Assembly: GCA_013286385.1 (NCBI GenBank)
Contig: JABDFU010000003.1
Location: forward strand, 31,321 to 95,320
DNA: 64,000 nucleotides
Direction of reading: 5' to 3'
DNA from: Bacteroidota bacterium
GTDB taxonomy: Bacteria; Bacteroidota; Bacteroidia; JABDFU01
Below the pieces are notes generated by a model. The model was not told where the DNA came from, ran no database searches, and saw nothing but the letters and a program-made list of their open reading frames with translations. The translations under genes and the position numbers were made by a program. Below are positions 38,905-48,916 of this stretch, in pieces. Positions within the stretch are counted from its first letter, which is position 1. The number at the start of each line of letters is the position of its first letter.

Positions 38905-40842
38905 TTAATACGCCCCGCCTACCTTACGCTCGTTCAGAGTTTTGTGACTTGAACGTGGCAATTCTGATGGAGGGGTTACCGGGGGGATTTTTTCGTTCAG
39001 GGATTGAATAAATGCAATCAGGGATTTTTTTTCATCGGAGGTCAGCTTAAGGGAGTCGGATGAAAGGGTTTGGTTTTCAACCTGCATGCCTTTGCCCCTG
39101 CCTCCGCCCGTATTATAAAAATCAATGACCTGGTCGAGTGTTTTGAACACTCCGTTATACATATAGGGTTTGGTGTACTGGGAGTTGCGGACAGTGTTTG
39201 TGCGGAAGGCATGCTTCATCTCCTCCGAAGGATAGATTGCAAACCGGCCCATATCGGAGCTTAGTGATTTAAAACTTGAATCGCCAGGAACCCCTATAAC
39301 TTCAAATTCAGACCCTATATAAGGAGGCTTAACTCCATTGAACTGGGGCAGGTAATGACAGGTTGCACATTGGGCCTTGCTCATGAACAGATTAAACCCA
39401 TGTACAAGCTCGGGCCCGAAGGCGGCTTTCTTATTCATTGCATCGTCAAAGGGGGAATAATAAAAACTGAATTGTCCGTAAAACAAGGTTATGGCCGAGA
39501 GGATATGATCTATGCTGACTTCCGAATAAAGAGGTGTAAGCTTCAGGTACTTTGTAAATACTTTTTTGTAAGCCGGACAACTTAATACTTTTTCGAGTAT
39601 GTCCTTTTCATCCCCTCCCATTTCGATGGGGTTGGTGGTCACCGCTTTGGCTTGCTTTTGCAAAGTGGTAAGTCGTCCGTCGAGCATGAGCAGGTGCTGA
39701 AACACAACATTTACAAGTGTCGGGGTGTTTCTTGGCAGAAATTTACCCTCCTCAAATTGCTTGCTTGTTGCCAAAGCCGTATCGGTAAAAAGCTGTTCGG
39801 GTTTGTGGCAGGACACACAGCTTCTTTTGTTGTTGCCTGAAAGGATGGGATCGTAAAACAGTTGCTTGCCGATTTCAGCAAGTTCAGCAAGGGCTTTTTC
39901 ATCTGTTACCGAAATGTAGACACCTTTGTAATTTTGGCCCCTGTACAGGCCTTTGTCAAAAATTGAATAGCATTCGCTGCTCAGGGTAAAGTCGTTAACA
40001 CTGGTCCATTGTGCATTGTAACGGTTGATCATTTTCTGATTCAGTGCGTACAGCGGATTCAGGTAATCCCGGATAAACAGGAAATGGTTGAACGCTGAAA
40101 AATGATCGGACTGTGCACTTACAAAGGTCAGGCTTGCATCGTAAGCGATAAGGTATTCATTATCTATTTTTTTATCGGGAAAGCTTTCATTAAAGTCAGC
40201 ATAAATTAATTTAACGTCCCGCATCATTTCTTTTAGCTCAGGGATGATCGCCGAAGTGTCGGGACATTCGAAGCCCGTATTGTAAATGGTAGAAAGATTC
40301 AGCAGAAAGAGACGGTTGGCGAAAAAAAAATGATCGGCAGTCTCCAGAGGTTTCAGGGTTGTGTCGGCCAGGTATACCGGCAGGGCATGAATCGCTGAGG
40401 AGATAAGTTTGTCAAGGGAATCTTTGGAATAATTTTTATCATCGAGGAATTGTTCCGCCAGGGAAAGCCCTGCTCCCGGACGCCTGTAGGGCTTTTCGGT
40501 TTTTTCAAAAACTTCTGTTTCCCATTCTACGGGAAGCGGGCCGTTCAGCAATTTATAGGTATTCTGGTCGAGGTACCGGAGCCAGATGTCTGCCGCTTTT
40601 AATTTTGTGCGGCAGCTGTGCAGAGCTTCCTTAAGGGATTTTTTGTCTGACCCGGGATCGAAAATGGCAGAGCGGATTGATTTCAATCCCTTTTCCAACT
40701 CACCTATGGATTGCAGGTATTTTTTTCCGTAAACCGAATCAACAGGACCGGTCGGATGAATAAGTGTAAAGCCCGTAATGAAAATCAAAAGGGAAATCAC
40801 AACCAAAAACGGAACGAAGAAAGGGGAAACGCGTTTTTTCAT
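38905..40842 (-). CDS. Di-heme cytochrome c peroxidase (MauG-like) with N-terminal extension
   Basis: CVSCHKPEQLFTD and CATCHYLPQFNG heme sites; start taken at internal Met 40842 (MKKRVSPFF) to avoid overlap with upstream gene. Confidence 0.8.
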   Translation of the reverse strand: MKKRVSPFFVPFLVVISLLIFITGFTLIHPTGPVDSVYGKKYLQSIGELEKGLKSIRSAIFDPGSDKKSLKEALHSCRTKLKAADIWLRYLDQNTYKLLNGPLPVEWETEVFEKTEKPYRRPGAGLSLAEQFLDDKNYSKDSLDKLISSAIHALPVYLADTTLKPLETADHFFFANRLFLLNLSTIYNTGFECPDTSAIIPELKEMMRDVKLIYADFNESFPDKKIDNEYLIAYDASLTFVSAQSDHFSAFNHFLFIRDYLNPLYALNQKMINRYNAQWTSVNDFTLSSECYSIFDKGLYRGQNYKGVYISVTDEKALAELAEIGKQLFYDPILSGNNKRSCVSCHKPEQLFTDTALATSKQFEEGKFLPRNTPTLVNVVFQHLLMLDGRLTTLQKQAKAVTTNPIEMGGDEKDILEKVLSCPAYKKVFTKYLKLTPLYSEVSIDHILSAITLFYGQFSFYYSPFDDAMNKKAAFGPELVHGFNLFMSKAQCATCHYLPQFNGVKPPYIGSEFEVIGVPGDSSFKSLSSDMGRFAIYPSEEMKHAFRTNTVRNSQYTKPYMYNGVFKTLDQVIDFYNTGGGRGKGMQVENQTLSSDSLKLTSDEKKSLIAFIQSLNEKIPPVTPPSELPRSSHKTLNERKVGGAY

Positions 40843-40888
40843 GTTCAACGCTGAATTTCGCCTTTTCTTTCTACAATTACAATGATAA

Positions 40889-41509
40889 TTATTGGGAAGC
40901 AATGATATTTTCGCGAAGGGCAAACATCATCAGGCCTGCGGTGTTGTTTACACCCAGTTTATTCATGATGTTCTTGCGGTGAGTGGTGACGGTATGAACG
41001 CTTAGGAAAAGTTTTTCTGCAATTTGCTTGTTGCTGAAACTTTCTGCAATCAGACGGATGATTTCTGTTTCACGGATCGTAACCTTTATGCCTTCACAGC
41101 TTGCCTGATCACGGTCGACTATTTTTCCGCACATAAACTGTTTCCCCTGCGCAGTTTCGCGTATAGCTTCAATGATTTCTTCTTTTCCGCAGTCTTTCAG
41201 AAGATGGCTTGTCACGCCGGATTGAATTGCTCTTGAAAAGCCCGTATTGGTATTCTGCCCGGTAATGGCCAGAATATTGACCCCTGGGTTTTGCTGCCTG
41301 ATTATCGCAATGTCATCGATGCAAAAACCGGAGGAAGCGTAATCTATAATGAGCACTTCGGGCTGGCAGAGCAAAAGTTTTTCTGAAAGAGCAAAGGCTG
41401 TATCGGCCTCTCCGACTAAAGTAAAATCCTTTACTTCATTTACCAGTGTGCGTATACCCTGGCGGATGAGGTAACTGTTGTCGGCTATCAGTATAGAAAT
41501 AGGTCTCAT
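40889..41509 (-). CDS. LuxR/NarL-type response regulator
   Basis: Receiver domain plus TIRETEIIRLIAESFSNKQIAEKLFLSVHTVTTHRKNIMNKLGV. Confidence 0.9.
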   Translation of the reverse strand: MRPISILIADNSYLIRQGIRTLVNEVKDFTLVGEADTAFALSEKLLLCQPEVLIIDYASSGFCIDDIAIIRQQNPGVNILAITGQNTNTGFSRAIQSGVTSHLLKDCGKEEIIEAIRETAQGKQFMCGKIVDRDQASCEGIKVTIRETEIIRLIAESFSNKQIAEKLFLSVHTVTTHRKNIMNKLGVNNTAGLMMFALRENIIASQ

Positions 41510-41586
41510 CAGTGATTAAAGGCAAATCGCACTTTAGTAACATTAATTTAACGCAAGGATACGAACTATTAGCTTGCTGAGCAAGT

Positions 41587-41607
41587 TATTTAGAATGATT
41601 CTAAATA
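41587..41607. promoter_or_regulatory. Fur-box-like palindrome TATTTAGAATGATTCTAAATA
   Basis: Perfect 10+1+10 palindrome upstream of a TonB receptor. Confidence 0.6.
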
Positions 41608-41624
41608 CCCTTTTGTGGGTATTT
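41603..41624 (+). other. Perfect hairpin AAATACCC-TTTTGT-GGGTATTT overlapping the Fur-box-like palindrome
   Basis: 8-bp stem, 6-nt loop. Confidence 0.45.
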
Positions 41625-41700
41625 TACCTGGCATGGATTCTCTTTTCCTTTGCTTCTGAAATTTACAGTTCTCGTTTTAGACTTTAACGTACATGAATTT

Positions 41701-44289
41701 ATGAAAAAGGAAATTATACGATGTATTGAAAGGGTACATAACAGGTTTAGACCATTTATTAGGGTTAGTTCTTTTATCCTGTTCAACTCATTAAGTATAT
41801 CCGGCTTTTGCCAATCCCTGAACGGAACGGTGATCGATTCATCCAGCCATCAAGCTTTGTCAGGGGCAATTGTTTACTTTCCTCAGCTTAAACTTTCAGG
41901 TACGAGCGACAACAGGGGCACTTATAAAATCAGCCCTTTACCCGAAGGAAGCTATGAGGTTGAAGTTGTACTGCTGGGTTATGCAAGTCAGAACAGGCAG
42001 ATTGCTATAAAAGGAGAAGCCATCCTTAATTTTTCACTTTCAGCAACCACCTCCTCTATAAAGGAGGTGGTGATTACGGCTCTGGGAAATGTAACGAGTA
42101 CCCGGCGTTCTCCCGTACCTGTTACCGTCATTACCCACGATAGAATGGAGCAGCAGAGTTCGACCAATGTAATTGACGCGATCGCCAATCAACCCGGGCT
42201 TTCAGAAATTACCGAAGGGCCTGGCATATCCAAACCCGAAATCAACGGACTTGGGTATAACCGTGTACTTACACTGTTTGACGGCGAACGTCAGGAGGAT
42301 TTTCAATGGGGGGATGAACACGGCATTCTGATTGATCCGTACGCCGTCTATGATGCCGAAGTTATTAGAGGTCCCGCTTCTTTACAATACGGCGCCAATG
42401 CAGTAGCAGGCGTTGTGAGTTTCAAATCAGAATCTTTCCCCGAAAGCGGGGGTATTGCAGGCAGTGTGCTTACCGAGTATCAGACCAACAACGGGATGAT
42501 CGGCAATTCGGTGGACATCGGGGGAAATCAGGATGGCTATGTCTGGAATTTCAGGATGAGCCAGGAAGAAGCGCATTGCTATTGGGATCCCAAAGATGGG
42601 TATGTCTGGGGAACAGCCTACAATCAGCAGAATGCAAGGCTGTCACTTGGAACAATCAAAAAATGGGGGTACTCGCGTTTGTCTTTCAGCGCGCTTCACC
42701 GCCAGATCGAAGTTCCGGACGGAAACCGCGACAGTGCAACTGGCAAATTCGAATTCGATGCTCCGCAGAATGCAACGTATGCAACGAACGGAACGCTGAT
42801 CAGCGGACAGGTGTATCCGAACCGGTCAAATTTTTTATCCTACTATTCCGACATTTCACAGGATCAGATTCTCGACCATTATGCCGCCTGGTGGCAAAAC
42901 AGTATCAATTCAGGGAAAGGGCAAGTTCAGGCCGATATCGGATTCACGATGAGTGTTCGCTCTGAAATTGATACGGGCAGGATTCCGGCAGAAACGATAA
43001 GGGTACACGATATCCCTTATTCGCTTAAGTACCAGATCAACGGCGACAGTTCGGGTCTCAAATTTACAACAGGCCTTAACGGCATGTATGAATTTGAGAA
43101 CAGTTCTACGGAGCCTGCAGCACCGTATATCGGGAACTGGGAAATTCCCGATTATTCTCTTATAGACATTGGCGGATACGGAATCATTCAAAAAGATTAC
43201 AAAAAATTTACCCTCAGCGGAGGATTGCGGTACGACCTCCGGGACATCACAGGACAGGCTATGTATCTGCAGAATTACAATACCCCTGAACAACAGCAGG
43301 TAAGTGCAGCAACAACGGGATCCTACACCCTGTTTAACGGATTCAACAACGTATATACCGGTTTGTCGGCAAGCCTTGGGGCAGCCTGGCAGTTGCCACA
43401 AAATAATTATGTGAAAATTAATATCGCGAAAAGTTACCGGGCTCCTTCTATTCAGGAATTAAACTCGAATGCCATGAATGGTGGAGAAAATGCTTTTATC
43501 CTTGGGAACACCAACCTGAAAGCTGAGCAGGGCTATCAGGTAGACGTCACATACGGAAACAATGGCAAAGACGTCAGTCTGGAAGTGGGCGCATTCTGCA
43601 ACTACATCAGCAATTTTATTTTTCAGGAGCGGATTTCAGGAAAAAACGGAGGAGATTCTGTCATGCCCTGGGAAAACAAAAACTATCCCGTGCTTACTTA
43701 TTTATCCAGCAATGCAGTCATTTCAGGGGTAGCCGCCTCTTTTAACATTCATCCATCAGACACCAAATGGATAGAAATTGACAATGGGTTCACCTACATC
43801 TATTCTTACATTCCTCACTCGACTGATTCGACCAATCACGTTCCCCTGACCCCTGCGCCCCGTCTTACTTCTGAAGTGAAGTTTAAACTCGGCCACAAAC
43901 AGAATTCAGTTCTCAGGAATACGTATATCGAAGTCGGTCTGGCAAAGTATTGGGCGCAGAACAACATTTACAGCGAACTATACACTGAGCTCCCATCCCT
44001 GGCTTATACGTTGTACGATGCAGGAATAGGAACAAATTTTGTAAACCCGAAAACCAACCGGGTGATCTGTTCTTTTTATGTGAATGTAACCAACCTCACG
44101 AACATCGCTTACATCGATCACCTGAGCCATGTACAATACTTCAGAGCCTACAACGACGGGACACCTGCTGTTGTTACACAATACGGGCAAGGCATTTTCA
44201 ATATGGGAAGGAATATCGGATTCAAAGTGGTATTCCCCATAGGCGGACATAAAATTTCGGAAGCCGAAAAGGTGATTGGGGAATACTAA
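41701..44289 (+). CDS. TonB-dependent receptor with carboxypeptidase-like domain
   Basis: GTVIDSSSHQALSGAIVYFPQLKLSGTSDNRGTYKI, plug ISKPEINGLGYNRVLTLFDGERQEDFQWGDEHG; start 41650 or 41701. Confidence 0.85.
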   Translation: MKKEIIRCIERVHNRFRPFIRVSSFILFNSLSISGFCQSLNGTVIDSSSHQALSGAIVYFPQLKLSGTSDNRGTYKISPLPEGSYEVEVVLLGYASQNRQIAIKGEAILNFSLSATTSSIKEVVITALGNVTSTRRSPVPVTVITHDRMEQQSSTNVIDAIANQPGLSEITEGPGISKPEINGLGYNRVLTLFDGERQEDFQWGDEHGILIDPYAVYDAEVIRGPASLQYGANAVAGVVSFKSESFPESGGIAGSVLTEYQTNNGMIGNSVDIGGNQDGYVWNFRMSQEEAHCYWDPKDGYVWGTAYNQQNARLSLGTIKKWGYSRLSFSALHRQIEVPDGNRDSATGKFEFDAPQNATYATNGTLISGQVYPNRSNFLSYYSDISQDQILDHYAAWWQNSINSGKGQVQADIGFTMSVRSEIDTGRIPAETIRVHDIPYSLKYQINGDSSGLKFTTGLNGMYEFENSSTEPAAPYIGNWEIPDYSLIDIGGYGIIQKDYKKFTLSGGLRYDLRDITGQAMYLQNYNTPEQQQVSAATTGSYTLFNGFNNVYTGLSASLGAAWQLPQNNYVKINIAKSYRAPSIQELNSNAMNGGENAFILGNTNLKAEQGYQVDVTYGNNGKDVSLEVGAFCNYISNFIFQERISGKNGGDSVMPWENKNYPVLTYLSSNAVISGVAASFNIHPSDTKWIEIDNGFTYIYSYIPHSTDSTNHVPLTPAPRLTSEVKFKLGHKQNSVLRNTYIEVGLAKYWAQNNIYSELYTELPSLAYTLYDAGIGTNFVNPKTNRVICSFYVNVTNLTNIAYIDHLSHVQYFRAYNDGTPAVVTQYGQGIFNMGRNIGFKVVFPIGGHKISEAEKVIGEY

Positions 44290-44326
44290 ACTATTCTTAT
44301 TTTTGTCTTCGTAAAAAAAGGACCTC

Positions 44327-44971
44327 ATGCAAAAGATTGATTTCCTCACCCTGTCATTCCTTTCTTTAATTACTGCTGCACAGGCCCAGAACTGTTGTTC
44401 GAAACCGGAAGACAGGAGGCAATTTGCTTCGAACGAGAAATTTATTGCGGCACACGAAAATCCATTGCCCTTTACTTTTGTGTCTGAAACCGGTAAGATG
44501 ATTAGTTTTATGGCCGGTGAAAAAGACGGGAATGCCTATGCGGTGCGTTCAGGAACGAAAACGGACAAGGTTGTTTTTGTGTTTCATGAATTTTGGGGGT
44601 TGAATGATTACATAAAGAAAGAGGCCGAAACCTTGCAGAAAGAACTGGGCAACGTGGATGTGTATGCTGTTGATCTGTATGACGGACAGGTTGCCACCGA
44701 AAGGGATAAGGCCGGAGAATTGATGAATGGGATGAAACCAGAACGGGCCACTGCGTCTCTGCAGGCCACCCAGGACGCCTTCATCACTCCGGCTCTGGTC
44801 AGCCAGTTTTCTGATGATCTGAAAAAACTGGGCAAGACCATTACCATAAAACAGTACGATGCAGACCATGCCTTTGCGAACCCCAGCAACCCCAAATACA
44901 AAAAAGAATTCGCCGATGAGGCCCACAAAATAGTTCTGACCTTTTTAAAGAAAGGGTTGGGGCTGACATAA
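44327..44971 (+). CDS. Dienelactone hydrolase-like protein lacking the nucleophile region
   Basis: HEFWGLNDYIKKEAETL and YDADHAFANPSNPKY conserved; no GxCxG or GxSxG in the 214 aa. Confidence 0.7.
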   Translation: MQKIDFLTLSFLSLITAAQAQNCCSKPEDRRQFASNEKFIAAHENPLPFTFVSETGKMISFMAGEKDGNAYAVRSGTKTDKVVFVFHEFWGLNDYIKKEAETLQKELGNVDVYAVDLYDGQVATERDKAGELMNGMKPERATASLQATQDAFITPALVSQFSDDLKKLGKTITIKQYDADHAFANPSNPKYKKEFADEAHKIVLTFLKKGLGLT

Positions 44972-44980
44972 AGTGGTATC

Positions 44981-45274
44981 TTAGTGCACAGACTCCTCTT
45001 CAATAAGTGCCATTTGCTCTTCAATGGCCACCTTCTCTTCAATAAAGCGGATAACGTCCCCCACGGTTTTCAGTTCGTGAAATTTATCATCAAAAATAAC
45101 AATGTCAAACGCTTTTTCCATTTTAATGATGAGGTAGGAATAATCAATGGAATCTGCTCCCAAATCATGTGCAAGGTCTGCATTTAAAGAATAGCTGCAA
45201 TCTGAAAGTTGCAGGGTCTCATTGATGATTTGCCTCACCAGGACTTGTGTTTCAATTTGTGTGTCAGCTTTCAT
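44981..45274 (-). CDS. Acyl carrier protein
   Basis: LAHDLGADSIDYSYLIIKMEKAFDI phosphopantetheine site; start placed at MKADTQIE. Confidence 0.75.
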   Translation of the reverse strand: MKADTQIETQVLVRQIINETLQLSDCSYSLNADLAHDLGADSIDYSYLIIKMEKAFDIVIFDDKFHELKTVGDVIRFIEEKVAIEEQMALIEEESVH

Positions 45275-45408
45275 TTCTTTTTTATTTCTTGTCCATTTCT
45301 CCAAAACAATGCCACATTGGTTTATCAGCCCCAATCAATATGTTTTAATGGTTATTCTTCCGTTACAGGATTTTTGTTATCATTGACCTGGGGCTAAAAC
45401 CACACAGC

Positions 45409-47676
45409 ATGGGAATTAAATTACTGCCGTTTTGGTATGGGAATTTTTTTTTAGCCGGCCTGCTGTTTGGCAGCAGGCTTTTCGCGCAGAATGATACGCT
45501 GAAAGCAGCCCTAAAGGGCTCAATCAAAGAAATTGTAATAACAGGAACAAGCCCTGATCTTCAGTGGAAAGACAATCCGGCGCTGGTACGAAACGTTTCT
45601 CAGGAGGCTATTGAGCAGACTACTGAAGACAACCTGCTGGATGCCCTTGTTAAAAACGTGCCGGGTTTCGAATCGGTAAAAACAGGACCTAATGTTTCGA
45701 AACCCTTTATTCACGGGCTGGGATACAACCGTATTGAAACCTCGTACGACGGCATTCCAATCGAAAATCAAACCTTTGAAGACGAAGAAGTCTGTCCGGT
45801 TGACCAATACAATGTTGAACGGGCTCAGGTTCTGCTGGGCCCCACTACCCTTATGTACGGGCCCGATGCACTTGCCGGACTCGTCAGTCTGTATCCTTTT
45901 ATGACAAGGGACACCGACCACATTGTACACGGAAGGTACCTGAACGAGTACCAGACCAATAACGGTTTGATCGGCAACGGTCTGAACCTGAGTTACGGGA
46001 ACAAGGACTGGGCAATCGAGGTCAGAGGATCGAGCCGTATCGCAAAAAATTACAGTAACGAAGTGGACGGACTGGTTTACAATACAGGCTTTGATGAATC
46101 AAACGGTTCGGCAAGTATCGTACACAAAACAAAAAATGGATTTTCGGGGTTGCATTTTACCATTTACGATGACCAGCAGGGGATTCCAGATGGGAGCCGG
46201 GATTCGCTGACCAGGCAATTTACCTATCCCATTTTTGACGACCCCAACGACAATATCAAAGACAGGCCCATAGTGCCCGAATCGGTACTGAATGCGTATC
46301 CGTTCAGTCCCATACATCAGCATATTCAGCATTACCGCCTGTATACAACCAATCACTATGATTTAAAGAACAAAAGTGCAGTGGACGTACTGATTTCCCT
46401 GCAGCAAAACAATCGCAGGGAATACGATTACCCAGAGCTGCCCTTGGTTGCAGGCGTATCGAACCGCCTGCGTTCCCTGAATTACGATCTGCGGTATACC
46501 TTCCCCAGGGACTCCATCATTGAGACCATAGCCGGCACCAATGGCATGTTTCAGAACAATTCGGTGATGGATGCTACTGACATTCCGATCCCCGATTACA
46601 ATTTATTCGACGCAGGTGGTTTTGTCTTTACCCATATTCAGCACGGCAAATGGAATATCTGTGGGGGCCTGCGGGCAGACGCACGCTTTGTCAGCGGAAC
46701 TAACTTTTACGTAAAGGAAGATACGGCAGCCGCCATGGTGAAACAGGTTACACCTCCGGACACGGCAGGCGCGCATTTATTATTTCCAGCCTTCAACAAA
46801 ATATTTACCGGACTTTCAGCTGACCTGGGCGCTACCTATCAGCTGAATCAATACATCAATCTCAAAGCAAACCTAAGCAGGGGATCCGGAGCGCCCGGAG
46901 TAAATGAATTTGCTTCCAACGGACTCGACGCAAGTGCCCACGCCTACTATATCGGTCAACGCAACATCGATCCCGAACAAAGCCTGCAGGAGGATATCGG
47001 GGCAAATTTCATTTCCCGCGACATAGACGCCAACGTAAGTGTTTTCAACAATAACCTTCAGGATTATAGTTATCTTATTGAAGTGCTAAATCCGAACGGC
47101 ACTCCTGAAGAAATCATTCCCGGAAACAAGACCTACGAATATGCTCAGTCCCCTGCACAACTTTACGGAATTGAAAGTTTCCTGAACCTGCATCCGCACA
47201 GCCTGAAAGGCTTCAGCTTTGGCAACTATTTTTCCCTGGTATACGGATACAACCGCAGCGAAGAATACAAAGACAAAGGAGTTGAAGGGGAATACCTGCC
47301 GCTTATTCCCCCGATGAAACTGATGAGTTCGGTTAATCAGCAAATCAGAATCAAAAACCGCAGATTCCCTTTGCTTCTGCTCAAAGCCGAAGTCGAAATC
47401 GATGGGGCCCAGAACCGCTACCTGGGTTTAAACGGAACCGAAACGGCCACTCCCGGTTATACCCTGGTCAATGCAGCCGCAGTTTTCACCATTCACTACA
47501 GCCGAAAAGCCTTCTGCCATCTTCAATTTCAGGTGAACAACCTGTTCAACGTTGCTTATCAATCCAACCTGAGCCGTCTCAAATACTTCGAATACTATTC
47601 GTATTCCCCCAACGGACATTACGGTATCTACAATATGGGAAGGAACTTTATTCTAAAGCTGATTATTCCTTTTTAA
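45409..47676 (+). CDS. TonB-dependent receptor
   Basis: VSKPFIHGLGYNRIETSYDGIPIENQTFEDEE, barrel C-term YGIYNMGRNFILKLIIPF; paralogous to the 41701 receptor. Confidence 0.85.
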   Translation: MGIKLLPFWYGNFFLAGLLFGSRLFAQNDTLKAALKGSIKEIVITGTSPDLQWKDNPALVRNVSQEAIEQTTEDNLLDALVKNVPGFESVKTGPNVSKPFIHGLGYNRIETSYDGIPIENQTFEDEEVCPVDQYNVERAQVLLGPTTLMYGPDALAGLVSLYPFMTRDTDHIVHGRYLNEYQTNNGLIGNGLNLSYGNKDWAIEVRGSSRIAKNYSNEVDGLVYNTGFDESNGSASIVHKTKNGFSGLHFTIYDDQQGIPDGSRDSLTRQFTYPIFDDPNDNIKDRPIVPESVLNAYPFSPIHQHIQHYRLYTTNHYDLKNKSAVDVLISLQQNNRREYDYPELPLVAGVSNRLRSLNYDLRYTFPRDSIIETIAGTNGMFQNNSVMDATDIPIPDYNLFDAGGFVFTHIQHGKWNICGGLRADARFVSGTNFYVKEDTAAAMVKQVTPPDTAGAHLLFPAFNKIFTGLSADLGATYQLNQYINLKANLSRGSGAPGVNEFASNGLDASAHAYYIGQRNIDPEQSLQEDIGANFISRDIDANVSVFNNNLQDYSYLIEVLNPNGTPEEIIPGNKTYEYAQSPAQLYGIESFLNLHPHSLKGFSFGNYFSLVYGYNRSEEYKDKGVEGEYLPLIPPMKLMSSVNQQIRIKNRRFPLLLLKAEVEIDGAQNRYLGLNGTETATPGYTLVNAAAVFTIHYSRKAFCHLQFQVNNLFNVAYQSNLSRLKYFEYYSYSPNGHYGIYNMGRNFILKLIIPF

Positions 47677-47730
47677 AAATGGCAGCTGTTACCGTATTGT
47701 AACGGAAGCCGACCCAGAAATTCTTTTTCT

Positions 47731-47802
47731 CTACAGACCCAGAACACTCAGAACCAGCAGAACCAGACCAGCAATCAACCCCGAAACAATTACTTTTTTC
47801 AT
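47731..47802 (-). pseudogene. Possible truncated small membrane protein MKKVIVSGLIAGLVLLVLSVLGL*
   Basis: Short signal/TM-like ORF ending abruptly in TAG; TGAG-N4-ATCA site about 90 bp upstream. Confidence 0.3.
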
Positions 47803-48313
47803 TCGATTTTAAATTCTAGTTCAACTGAATCAGTACGCGAACAATTGAACACTGCAAGATTATTTGAATTTGTCCTGACCGGATATGAGAAACATCAGCG
47901 TCGTATATGTTCTTAATCACCTTGCAGGGATGTTTGAAGATCAGCTGCATAAATAGTTTTTGCGTTTTTTACAGGCAAATCCTGATAATTAGTATAAATT
48001 GTATGAGGAAAAATTAAACAGGAGTAAAAAAAGCGACGTTGATCAGCGGCGCATCTGAGAAATACCGCTACCAGTTCTTTAAGCGCAAGTACGAAATCCT
48101 GGACCAGCTTAAAGAAAAGATCAGAAAATAAGGGCAAACCCGGCTATTTATAGACCACAAAGGCAAATTAAGCTACGAGGCCCATTCCAGGCGATTTGCG
48201 TTAACATTTTTTAACTCCTTTTAAGTAAAATTAATTCTGCAAGAGCAATTTCAGCATCATTATTGCAGTTCATTAGGCATGAGAGGACGGGTACTTCACC
48301 AAAACCAATACCA

Positions 48314-48583
48314 ATGAAATCAACAGCAAGTAATCAGAACAAGCCACACCGGCTTAAAACTGAAGAACAACCCGAAAAGGATTCTCAATCTAAACTGGCC
48401 GGCAAGCTTCAGGTCGCTATGAAGTTGTGGAATTCTATACACGAAAAAAGTAAGATTCTGTTCACATCAGGAAATGAGATTAAGAGTGTGGAGACGCCTG
48501 TATGGTTTGTATCGGAGAAGTTCGTCTGCATTTATGCCGGCGTCATTCTGCCGATCTCCTGCATCATTGACGTAGTTATCTGA
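48314..48583 (+). CDS. Small protein of unknown function
   Basis: ORF 48263..48583; start set at ATG 48314 (MKSTASNQNK); hydrophobic C-terminus. Confidence 0.4.
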   Translation: MKSTASNQNKPHRLKTEEQPEKDSQSKLAGKLQVAMKLWNSIHEKSKILFTSGNEIKSVETPVWFVSEKFVCIYAGVILPISCIIDVVI

Positions 48584-48629
48584 TTAGTGTAGTATCGAAT
48601 TTTGATTGCAACACTTTAAAACCAAAAAA

Positions 48630-48740
48630 ATGGAAACCATAAAGAAAAATGTAAGCCAAAGGCTGCCGGACATTGCACTGATAGTTGTATTTGCCGTAAT
48701 ACTTTCGTTGGGATTGATATCCTATTTTGTGAAGACCTGA
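48630..48740 (+). CDS. 36-aa single-pass membrane protein METIKKNVSQRLPDIALIVVFAVILSLGLISYFVKT
   Basis: ATG..TGA read directly; not in the supplied ORF track because of length. Confidence 0.35.
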   Translation: METIKKNVSQRLPDIALIVVFAVILSLGLISYFVKT

Positions 48741-48757
48741 CCAATTATTGCGAAAAC

Positions 48758-48904
48758 ATGAACCACATAAAAATAATTGAGTTCATCGAAGAGAATTCTG
48801 AACTCAGCGCCAGAATGATTTACACTGCAAAAGACCTTCAGCTGATACGGCATGTGCGAAGGAAAGAAACCAGGCGAAAACTTGACAAGGACTCAAATTT
48901 TTAA
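48758..48904 (+). CDS. 48-aa basic protein MNHIKIIEFIEENSELSARMIYTAKDLQLIRHVRRKETRRKLDKDSNF
   Basis: ATG..TAA read directly; collinear with neighbours. Confidence 0.3.
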   Translation: MNHIKIIEFIEENSELSARMIYTAKDLQLIRHVRRKETRRKLDKDSNF

Positions 48905-48916
48905 TACCTTTATACC

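Noticed and set aside
42576-43401. Overlapping ORFs (129 aa plus, 163 aa minus) within the TonB receptor
   Set aside because: Alternative frames of a well-supported receptor gene.
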